A DNA stretch of 27,702 nucleotides from Jaenimonas drosophilae (Eukaryota > Euglenozoa > Kinetoplastea > Trypanosomatida > Trypanosomatidae), in assembly GCA_030849065.1 (NCBI GenBank), contig JASAON010001439.1:1-27702 (forward strand), given 5' to 3'. Within the stretch, counting starts at the first letter, position 1. Every line of letters starts with the position of its first letter. Shown here in pieces: positions 10,483 to 17,401 of this stretch. The notes under the pieces are model-generated. The model searched no databases, was not told the DNA's origin, and worked only from the letters and a program-made list of their open reading frames with translations. Made by a program: the position numbers and the translations under genes.

Positions 10483-10518
10483 CTTTCTTTTCTTTTTCGC
10501 GGCGCATCGCGAACACAG
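10483..10518 (+). promoter_or_regulatory. Predicted trans-splice acceptor of RRM gene C
   Basis: A pyrimidine tract at 10483-10499 is followed by AG at 10517-10518. An earlier AG at 10481-10482 follows another T/C-rich stretch and is an alternative. No ATG lies between 10519 and the start at 10612, giving a leader of about 93 bases. Confidence 0.55.
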
Positions 10519-10611
10519 GTGACCTTACGCCGGCGCTCCCACAATCACGCCCCCTCCCACACCCGTTCATCCCCTCAGTCCACCTCTTGACGGGACGACA
10601 CACCCACACTT

Positions 10612-11577
10612 ATGCAGCCACAATACTTCAATGGTGGAGGCCAGCGGATCACTCCGATGGCTCCAGCAGCTACTTACTCGTCCCAGGATAGCTCGCTTGG
10701 TGCGGAGCACCCAGGAAACTTCACAGCCATGTCGCACGATATGACGGCCAAGACGACGTCACCCAACCCCCTCCCAGCCGGGTATGGCGCGTCAATGGTT
10801 GGGGTGAATCCTGCACCGCCGCTGGGCCTCTCCATGATGGGTATGCCTGGGCCCTTTTCCATTGCCAGTCCAGCCATATTTGATGGGCAGGGGGCCATGT
10901 TGGCGCCGGCAGAGCGGCAGAATTACCCGAAACCGGCGGATCCCATGAGTACCGCAAGCAGAAACAGCCGCGTGGAGTCCCAGAACAGCTCCTCTCGCTC
11001 CTACAGCAGCAACATCTACGTCGCTTCACTTCCTGAGAACTTTTCCGATGCAGACCTGATGAACCTCGCGGCTCCCTATGGTGAGATCATCTCTGCCAAG
11101 GCGATGTGCCGCCGGGGCACCAAAATATGCAAAGGCTACGGTTTTGTTCTCTTCAAGCACGAAGAAGACGCAGCAAAGGCGCAGGCTGCCCTCATGGGCC
11201 AAATTGTTGGTGGCAATAAGATTCAAGTGCGTCGTGCACGTGTCTCTGCCTCTGCCCCACTCATGGAGAGTAGCGTCATCAAGCCAGATACCTCACGTAG
11301 CACCATGAGCGGCAACAGCAGCATCGCCTCTGGAGCGGCGGTGATGGTCAACGCGAATGATATTCCCTACGGACTTCAGGCCGTTGCGCCACCCGCCAAC
11401 ACCATGGGAGGGGCACCGCCCGGAACATGCTGCTACATGCCAATGCAGAGCCCTTCGATGCCACTAGGGATGTGGCCCGCTCCGGCGCCGCAATCCTTCG
11501 TGGAAGATCCGCGTGTGCAGCCTCAACCACAACCCGTCATGTACTTTATGGTCCCTATGCCCAATCCCACACTCTAG
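10612..11577 (+). CDS. Single-RRM RNA-binding protein (paralogue C of three)
   Basis: The protein has 321 residues. Unlike paralogues A and B it carries a long N-terminal extension (about 130 residues, rich in Pro, Met, Ser and Ala) before the RRM. The RRM lies at ~134-212, with RNP2 IYVASL (135-140) and RNP1 KGYGFVLF (174-181), followed by a G-G-N-K-I-Q-V-R strand. The C-terminal part is low complexity and ends with QPQPQPVMYFMVPMPNP, the same proline/aromatic tail as in the other two. A role as an mRNA-binding regulator is inferred from the fold; the flanking disordered regions suit protein-protein contacts or granule assembly. The ATG at 10612 is the first after the predicted acceptor. The gene lies directly upstream of BILBO1, although 2.6 kb of non-coding sequence separates them. 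Confidence 0.95.
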   Translation: MQPQYFNGGGQRITPMAPAATYSSQDSSLGAEHPGNFTAMSHDMTAKTTSPNPLPAGYGASMVGVNPAPPLGLSMMGMPGPFSIASPAIFDGQGAMLAPAERQNYPKPADPMSTASRNSRVESQNSSSRSYSSNIYVASLPENFSDADLMNLAAPYGEIISAKAMCRRGTKICKGYGFVLFKHEEDAAKAQAALMGQIVGGNKIQVRRARVSASAPLMESSVIKPDTSRSTMSGNSSIASGAAVMVNANDIPYGLQAVAPPANTMGGAPPGTCCYMPMQSPSMPLGMWPAPAPQSFVEDPRVQPQPQPVMYFMVPMPNPTL

Positions 11578-12385
11578 TACACCAGAAGCTCAAGCTTCAC
11601 TATCTTCCGCTGCTCGTACATCTTAGTTGCCTGGACCACTCTATAGCAGCGGTAGCAGCGGATCCAGGCTCAGCGGCCACAACCCGTCGTTTGGTTGTTG
11701 GATGGATCTCTCTCCACCCCTTCCCCCTCCCATTTCCCCTTCCCCCTCATCCCGCCAACCCCCTTTTCTCTCTCAATTCGCGGTGCTCGCGCCCCGAGGT
11801 GAGATTGAAAACACGCGCATTCATTAATACAAGCATCTGCGAAGGGAAGTGGGTACAGACACACACAAAAAAATGAAAAAAAGAAAAGAATGTCTTTTTT
11901 GTAAATCAAGATGCAGATGCGGGACATAAATACGACGCGCTTGATATCTTTATGTACGTTTTCCGTAGAACATCCATCCATTCGCGTTTCTCACATTTCG
12001 CTCCCTCTTGGCGGTTCTTCTTTTTTTTTTTTTTGCTTTGCTCCTTTTAGTACGCTACTTGGGATCACTCTTGCTTCATTTGTGTGGCTTCTATTTTTGC
12101 CGTACCCCCTTCCGTGGAGGTGATGTGGCACACCCCAACAACTCATCATTGTAACCCAAGCTCAACACAACACCAAAAACATTTTTTGTTTGTTGCTGTT
12201 TTGATTTGTGTGTTAAATTCTTTCTCATCATCTTCATCATCATTTTTCGTCGTTGATGGTTTTGCCTGGGCACTCCATCGTGTCCCAACTCGGCGCATCG
12301 CTCTCGCCCCTTTTTACCGATAACCACCGCTCCTGCTGTTGGGCTTGCTCGCCGCAGCCACAGTGGAGTGGGGGCGAGAGGGCCC

Positions 12386-12402
12386 TACGTACGTACGTAC
12401 GT
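12386..12402 (+). repeat. TACG tetranucleotide repeat, self-complementary
   Basis: Four tandem TACG units plus one T make a run whose (ACGT)4 core (12387-12402) is a perfect 16-bp palindrome. It lies in the spacer between RRM gene C and BILBO1. It is probably a microsatellite, although it could form a hairpin or cruciform. Confidence 0.8.
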
Positions 12403-13841
12403 CTGCCGGGGAACCAACAAGCTTTTTACTTCTTTCGGAGAGCGGGTATGTGTCCCGTCGCGACCCTCCTGCCATGTATACATGGGGGCGGGTTCACCGT
12501 ATACGTGCTCAGTTGTGTGAGGGCTGCACCATCCCCCCGTCGCTCCGCTTTCGCTCTCGCTGTATCTCCTGCTTGTTTGTCTGGAACCATCTCATTAAAC
12601 CCACGCACTCGTGCATTAGCAGGCGCACGTGCTTTTGCGTGCGAGTGTGCTGGTATAGTAAAAGACAAACGATGGGTGGATGAGGAGGGACGTGGCGGAT
12701 TCTTTTTTTTTTTTCTTCTTCTTTGTTCGTGTGGCCCCCAACAATGTTTTTTTTTCTTTTATGGCGATAAGAACGTGGAAAGGAGAGAAACGCATATACA
12801 TGGGCGTCGTTTTGCTCTTCTCAGCGGCTCATCCCAAGCGTATTTGGGAGAGTGGTCGAGCCGTACTCCCTTTTTTCCTCCCTCCGACGTACTTCACCTC
12901 CTCAGATCATCGTGCTGTCGCGAGCTTCCGTTCTTCATTTTCTGTGTTTTTTTTTCTGTGTGTGTGTGAGTGTGGAGAGTGAAAGCCTCCACCTCTATTG
13001 ATCTACTTGCGAATCAGCAACGTTGTGATTTGGCGTCACCTCTGTCTTGGTGAACGTCTGTATGTGTGTGTGCTTGTGCGTGTTGTTGTTGTGTTGTTGT
13101 GTTGATTTGCTTGTTCGCTTGTATCTTTATGTTGGATCTTTCGGTCGGCTTCTTCTTCTTTCTCGTACGTGGACGCCGGTTCTGAATCTCCTCCTTCACT
13201 TGAGCCCTTCTTCTTTTTTTGTTCTCTTTATTTGTTGATTGGCTGGTTTCTTTTTTTTCCTTTTCTGACCGTGTGTGATGGCTGCGATTGTTGGTTGGTT
13301 GGCTATATCCTCTGTCTGTATTTTTCAAGCACCAGATGCTCCTGTGTGATGCCAACAAGAGAGAACTGGTTGATATCTTTGCTCTGACTTTGCTTCCTTC
13401 TTTGCGTTGATTCAGGTTGGGAGGATATCGTGCGCACCAACCTCAGGGATTCACAAAGAAGCGGGAAGGCACTTTTGGCTCCCACCAGAACTTCTGGTGG
13501 CGTCGACCCACCCGCTTAATGTCGGCCCTTCGTTGAGGTTTAATTTCAAGTCTTGTTTTTTTTTTCTTGACGTACGCCAGGAATCTACTCTCAATTCCTT
13601 TTGCTAGTTCCTTCCGTCGCTCCATTTGATTGTTCTTCCCGCGTTGTTCGTTGTATGAGTTGTCCCTCTCGATTCTTTTGTTCGTATTTTTCCAGATGCT
13701 CTTTTTCGCGTGTTTCTTTTCTTTTCTCTGCACACCATTCACGTTCGGCACTCTCTGAAGGTCAGTTGGCCATGCGACAATGGATGAACGGCGCACACAC
13801 GCGTCGGCTAGGCGACGTAGGTCTTGTGGCCGTTGAAAGCG

Positions 13842-13857
13842 TTTTTTTTTTTTTTTT
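13842..13857 (+). repeat. Longest T homopolymer in the window (16 bases)
   Basis: This is an uninterrupted run of 16 T. It lies about 300 bases before BILBO1 and could serve as a polypyrimidine signal or simply be low complexity. Length errors in sequencing are likely at such a run. Confidence 0.8.
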
Positions 13858-13960
13858 GCAACATTGCGTTCGTTTTGGGAATACCTGCTCTCTTGGTCGC
13901 ATGAATATATGAGTTACTGCATCCACATGTTTGCCAGAAGAGTCTCCACCATCTCTACTT

Positions 13961-14005
13961 CCGCCCGTTGCTCTCGTCTTCTTCCATGAAAACAAGCTTG
14001 TTTAG
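13961..14005 (+). promoter_or_regulatory. Probable trans-splice acceptor region of BILBO1
   Basis: A pyrimidine-rich stretch at 13961-13985 is followed by AG at 13995-13996 and a second AG at 14004-14005. From there to the ATG at 14156 there is no AG or ATG in a clearly better context. The tract is weaker than at other genes, so the exact site is uncertain. Confidence 0.4.
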
Positions 14006-14155
14006 AGCACCACTCGTACAATCTGCCCTGTGTGGTTGTCGGCCACTTTTCCTCTTTCTCATCGCATCGCATCTAATTTGCTGTTGTGCGTCGGTGGTCC
14101 ATCCAACCCACCTCCATCGTACCTTTTACGTACAACCTCGAAACATTTTTTCACC

Positions 14156-15892
14156 ATGTTCGTGGTTCAGGTGGCGGCAGACATCTTCTCCAAGAAGCTC
14201 AACTTTGAGCTGAGCTTCCCCGCTCGTCCATCGATGGCGGAGCTCACGAGCGCCGTAGAGACGGCCTTCTCCGCTGAGATCGCCAACACGCGGCCGGAGA
14301 ACGTCCCGTCGCACACCTTCCGCGTCTCAAAGATCAAAATCTACGACGAAGAAGAAAACAAGTGGGTGGACCTCCACAGTGATGGCCAACTGACAGACTA
14401 CTGCCAGGTCTACGCCTTCCAGCCCGCCAACGCGTGGCACAAGGAGACGCAGAAGGCCATTCCGCCTGCCACGAAGCCGCCAGGCTCCTCCCCACAGCGC
14501 ACCTCCGCTGCCGGCGCGAGCAGCAGCGCCCGCCCCGCCAGTGTTTCTGGCAGTGGTGCCTTGGCGCCCTACACGGGTCGCACAGACACCTCTGCACGCA
14601 AGGGTGCCTATCCCGCGAGCACCTCCACCGCCCTCGTTGCGCGCAACGTGGACCCAACCGAGGATGAAAAGTTGCGCGTGGTGTTCTCTGAGTTCGACGT
14701 GAAGGGCACACGTTTTATTGACATGGACGACTTCAAGACGGGCTTCCGCAACATGGGCCTCGACTTCTCCACGGCCACGATGGATGACCTCTTCGAGCGT
14801 GGTGATGTGAACCGCGATAGCCGCATTTCCTACTCGGAGTTCGAGCGTTTTGCCAGGTTGTACCCCATCATGATCAACTGCCTCTACTTCCGCAGCAAGG
14901 CCTTCTGGGAAGAAGACCAGCTAAACAAGGAGCTGCAGGCGGAGCAGGAGAATGTGAGCAAGGCGGAGCAAAGCCTCGAGATGGCGCAGCGATCCTTGGA
15001 GAGCACGGAGGTGGAGGTCACCACGGCCAAGAACGCCGTGCGGGCGGCGGATGAGGAGCTCAAGCAGCGCACCGAGCGCATGCGCGAGCTGGCGCGCGAC
15101 TTGGATGATGCCAAGAAGGAGAAGGAGCGGGCGATGCGCGAGAAGCGCGATCGTGAGAAGGAGCTCAGCGACATCAAGGATCGCGAGAAGGACTTTCGCA
15201 AGGAGCTGCAGGATCTGGCGCGGGAGGCAGATAAGCTCGACCGGCGTGCGGGGGCGTTGGAGAATGATGCCGTGGCGGCCGATGATAAAGTGCGCCAACT
15301 GCAAAAGGCACTAGAGGAGGCGAGGCGGGCGGCGGATCGCGCACACCAAGCATCAGAGCAGGCCTCTGCCGAGGCGCAGCAGGCGAAGGAGCGCGAGAAG
15401 GATGCCGCGCAGGAGGTGGACGCCGTCACGCATGAGATCCCCAAGGCCGAGGGCAACGTGCGCCTGGCGGAGCGCAACGTGGCGGTGGTGGAGCAGTCGC
15501 TGAAGGAGCTTGACAACGTTGGCAAGGATCTCGGCAGGGAGGCGGATGAGGCAGCGCGCCGCCGCGACGCCAACGAGCGCGCCGTCGCGGAGGCGAAGGA
15601 GCGGGTGACGATTAGAACTCGAGAGGTGGAATCATCACGCCAGGTGGTGGTTGAACGCGAGCGGCTCGTGAAGGAGAAGATTGGCGAGCTGGAGGAGCAC
15701 CGCCGTCAGCGTGAGCTCGTGACGCAGCATGAGCGCACGCTGATTGAGCAGGAGCTTCGCCTCCGCGAACAGCGCGATAGTTTGGAGCAACGCGAGACGA
15801 GGCTGCTCTCCGAGGCAAGCAGCTTCCTTGGCAACATCCGCAACAACCTCGCCGCCGGCCGATCCTACTCGCGCGACCCTTCCGCATTCTAG
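14156..15892 (+). CDS. BILBO1: BILBO1, flagellar pocket collar protein
   Basis: The 578-residue length is close to the ~587 residues of T. brucei BILBO1, the main structural protein of the flagellar pocket collar. That ring at the pocket neck is needed for pocket and FAZ formation. Domains follow the BILBO1 order: a ubiquitin-like N-terminal domain (~1-105), two EF-hands (loops 181-192 and 217-228), and a long coiled coil (~245-560) ending in a leucine-zipper-like segment. Residues F11, K59, K61, Y63, W70, Y86 and F88 fall exactly one position before those I recall for the conserved surface patch of the T. brucei domain. EF-hand 2 is near canonical (D217, N219, D221, E228). EF-hand 1 is degenerate, with Lys at its third position and Asp at its twelfth. 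I chose the ATG at 14156 because it is the first ATG after the likely acceptor and the domain begins there. An upstream extension to 14030 would need a GTG start and a non-conserved hydrophobic leader. Confidence 0.95.
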   Translation: MFVVQVAADIFSKKLNFELSFPARPSMAELTSAVETAFSAEIANTRPENVPSHTFRVSKIKIYDEEENKWVDLHSDGQLTDYCQVYAFQPANAWHKETQKAIPPATKPPGSSPQRTSAAGASSSARPASVSGSGALAPYTGRTDTSARKGAYPASTSTALVARNVDPTEDEKLRVVFSEFDVKGTRFIDMDDFKTGFRNMGLDFSTATMDDLFERGDVNRDSRISYSEFERFARLYPIMINCLYFRSKAFWEEDQLNKELQAEQENVSKAEQSLEMAQRSLESTEVEVTTAKNAVRAADEELKQRTERMRELARDLDDAKKEKERAMREKRDREKELSDIKDREKDFRKELQDLAREADKLDRRAGALENDAVAADDKVRQLQKALEEARRAADRAHQASEQASAEAQQAKEREKDAAQEVDAVTHEIPKAEGNVRLAERNVAVVEQSLKELDNVGKDLGREADEAARRRDANERAVAEAKERVTIRTREVESSRQVVVERERLVKEKIGELEEHRRQRELVTQHERTLIEQELRLREQRDSLEQRETRLLSEASSFLGNIRNNLAAGRSYSRDPSAF

Positions 15893-16199
15893 ATATGCAT
15901 CGCCCGTCGTCGCACCACGTGTGTTCGTCATCATGATGGTTGAGCACGTCAACGAAGGCCCGAGGCAGCTTTTACTTGCTGTGTTTCCGCTCCACTTTCT
16001 TGGTTGTATTTGCTCTGTTTTTTTTTCTTGCTTTTGGGAGCTGGTAGAGTCCTTGATTGTACCGTGTATGTGCTGGGCTGAGTTTGGTCAAGAACCAGTG
16101 GAGAGACATCACATTTATAGAAGCTAAACAACACACCTTGTGCTTGTGCCGTATTCTTTCTGGTGCGAACGAGACGTGGCGTGGCGGGTGATTAGCCAA

Positions 16200-16213
16200 T
16201 GTTCCGCGGAACA
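16200..16213 (+). repeat. 14-bp perfect palindrome
   Basis: TGTTCCGCGGAACA is fully self-complementary and contains a SacII-type CCGCGG centre. It lies in the presumed BILBO1 3' UTR. It has no loop, so as RNA it would more likely dimerise than fold. It may be chance. Confidence 0.5.
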
Positions 16214-16440
16214 ACATTTTTTTTCATGACTTGCTTAGAAACATTTTTTCCGGGGTTAAAGAGCATCTCCCGTACGTCTTTTGTACCGCTGGATCGCAGC
16301 CAATGTTGGCGGAGGTCCTCCTTCATCACCCAACGTAGTCATGGGTTGGCAGTAGCAGCAGCAGATATGCGTGCTGTTGTTCTGCCAGAAGCATCAGTCA
16401 CTCTGTGCGACCTCCATCCTTTGACCTGCACCTTCACTGT

Positions 16441-16487
16441 GTCCTGCTCTTCTTCCTTCGCTATTTTCATCTGGCTTGCTGTTGTAG
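16441..16487 (+). promoter_or_regulatory. Predicted trans-splice acceptor of the membrane-protein gene
   Basis: A pyrimidine-rich stretch (about 16441-16484) ends in GTAG, with AG at 16486-16487. The 48 bases from there to the ATG at 16536 contain no ATG. This supports 16536 rather than the in-frame GTG at 16524 as the start. Confidence 0.6.
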
Positions 16488-16535
16488 TATTCTCCCCATT
16501 GAGGAGCACACCCACAACCCTGTGTGCGAGGCACG

Positions 16536-17102
16536 ATGCTGCGTTGCTCCACGACATGGCTCGATGCGGCTGTTGCCTCATGCAGTCCTGCCACCCCAAC
16601 CAACGCCGCCTCCTCTGCCGCACTCTTCAGCCTGTACCGTCGATTGCTGAAGAGTGGCGAGAGCCCGCAAATGTTGCGCCGCTGTATCGATGCCCACCCC
16701 CTCGCTGAGAGCCTGCAGTACGGCCTCCAACTTCTGCGCCTGCAACGGGCGCTCACCGAGGTGGATTCCCAAGCACGTGAAACATCCACGTGGCGGGTGT
16801 TGCGACGCATGCGTCTCGCCGGCCAACGCCGCTATCACGCCTGGCGGCTGACGCACCTTCGTCTTAAGCTGCACTGTCGCGCTACTTTACTGGACGTACT
16901 CGTCTACGTACTCTTTCTTGTGGTGTGCGTGCTGCTCTATGAGATTGTGCATACCTGCCGTGTTGGGGTACGCCGTGCCGAAGACCGCTATCGTACTTTG
17001 GCCATTCCAGTGATTCAGACGTTCGAGGCGTTGGAGGCGGCACAGGAACGCAAGCGCCGCCTCCATGGTGAGCTGGAGGATGACATTAAGCGCGAGCGGT
17101 GA
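16536..17102 (+). CDS. Hypothetical single-pass membrane protein with LYR tripeptide
   Basis: I do not recognise a family for this 188-residue protein. The first ~28 residues are Ala/Ser/Thr-rich with few charges. A helix containing LYRRLL follows (L33-Y34-R35), which resembles the LYR signature of small mitochondrial assembly factors, and then a basic helical stretch (~60-117). One transmembrane segment is clear at ~118-138 (Leu/Val/Tyr-rich), followed by a charged C-terminal helix (~145-188) that could form a coiled coil. Codon use is GC-rich like that of neighbouring genes and unlike the spacers, and an acceptor signal lies just upstream, so I regard it as real. A mitochondrial location is possible but unproven, because the LYR match is only a tripeptide in a helix and classical LYR proteins have no transmembrane segment. 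Confidence 0.75.
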   Translation: MLRCSTTWLDAAVASCSPATPTNAASSAALFSLYRRLLKSGESPQMLRRCIDAHPLAESLQYGLQLLRLQRALTEVDSQARETSTWRVLRRMRLAGQRRYHAWRLTHLRLKLHCRATLLDVLVYVLFLVVCVLLYEIVHTCRVGVRRAEDRYRTLAIPVIQTFEALEAAQERKRRLHGELEDDIKRER

Positions 17103-17138
17103 GTAGCCAACTACTCTCGTCTCCCAACACATTATTGC

Positions 17139-17160
17139 TGTTGTTGTTGTTGTTGTTGTT
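17139..17160 (+). repeat. (TGT)n trinucleotide repeat in a 3' UTR
   Basis: About seven TGT units lie 37 bases after the stop codon of the membrane-protein gene. Similar GTT-rich runs occur after the kinesin gene (23358-23374) and around 13081. Confidence 0.8.
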
Positions 17161-17253
17161 ATTGTGTGGCTGCACAACCACCAATGCTGTCTGGTGAGCC
17201 CACAGATCTTCAAACTTGTGTGTTGCAACATCACTACTCTCTATCTGCTCATG

Positions 17254-17295
17254 TTCATTTTCCTTCTGCATGATGCTCATTACATGTTTTACTAG
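17254..17295 (+). promoter_or_regulatory. Predicted trans-splice acceptor of the CTFxP-repeat gene
   Basis: Pyrimidine-rich sequence at 17254-17268 and a TTTTACTAG end with AG at 17294-17295. The following 106 bases are free of ATG up to 17402. Confidence 0.55.
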
Positions 17296-17401
17296 GTTTT
17301 CGCACTCGGCTACTCTTCTCCGCTGCCGACGGATCATTGGCACACTGAGTGAAACAACACACAAATAGAGGTGTGTGTGCGCGAGAGAGAGAACTACATT
17401 A

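Larger units (their letters stand above)
6720..10611 (+). other. 3.9-kb gene-poor region, probably a long 3' UTR
   Basis: This is the largest stretch without a recognisable gene. It is T-rich, with a T run at 7513-7525, a long pyrimidine stretch around 9070-9115, an (AC)n run at 9254-9270 and many short homopolymers. Open frames on the minus strand are long and Lys/Arg-rich only because the plus strand is T-rich. Two items stand out: a 63-codon open frame from an ATG at 7084 to 7275, and a hairpin at 7287-7336 just after it. I saw no tRNA-like box A/B pair and no transposon-like reverse transcriptase or transposase. Polyadenylation of gene B and the leader of gene C both lie in here, and extra unrecognised small RNAs cannot be excluded. 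Confidence 0.6.
11578..14155 (+). other. 2.6-kb spacer: 3' UTR of RRM gene C and leader of BILBO1
   Basis: No gene is recognisable here. The stretch is T-rich, with T runs at 12021-12034, 12703-12714, 13556-13565 and 13842-13857, a TACG tetranucleotide run at 12386-12402 and GTT-rich sequence near 13081. The longest forward frame (12253-12969) begins with TTG, crosses a T run as a string of Phe and shows no domain, so I treat it as chance. Confidence 0.65.
15893..16535 (+). other. Spacer between BILBO1 and the membrane-protein gene
   Basis: This 643-base stretch shows no gene. It contains a perfect 14-bp palindrome at 16200-16213 and the acceptor signal of the next gene near its end. Open frames across it overlap the next gene out of frame or lack any domain. 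Confidence 0.65.
17103..17401 (+). other. Short spacer with (GTT)n repeat
   Basis: This 299-base spacer holds the 3' UTR of the membrane-protein gene with a trinucleotide repeat at 17139-17160, then the acceptor signal and ATG-free leader of the next gene. No coding sequence is seen. Confidence 0.65.

Noticed and set aside
12253..12969. 238-codon forward frame between RRM gene C and BILBO1
   Set aside because: It starts with TTG (ATG at 12256), runs through a T homopolymer as poly-Phe, has no domain, and its composition matches the spacer.
14030..14155. N-terminal extension of BILBO1
   Set aside because: It would need a GTG start and adds a hydrophobic leader unlike BILBO1; the conserved domain begins at the ATG at 14156.
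6720..14155. tRNA or snoRNA genes in the long spacers
   Set aside because: I looked for box A/box B pairs and cloverleaf-like segments by eye and saw none; a tRNAscan-SE and Infernal run would be decisive.
14884..15573. 229-codon minus-strand Ser/Arg-rich frame opposite the BILBO1 coiled coil
   Set aside because: It is the antisense of Glu/Ala/Arg-rich coiled-coil codons; low complexity and no motif.
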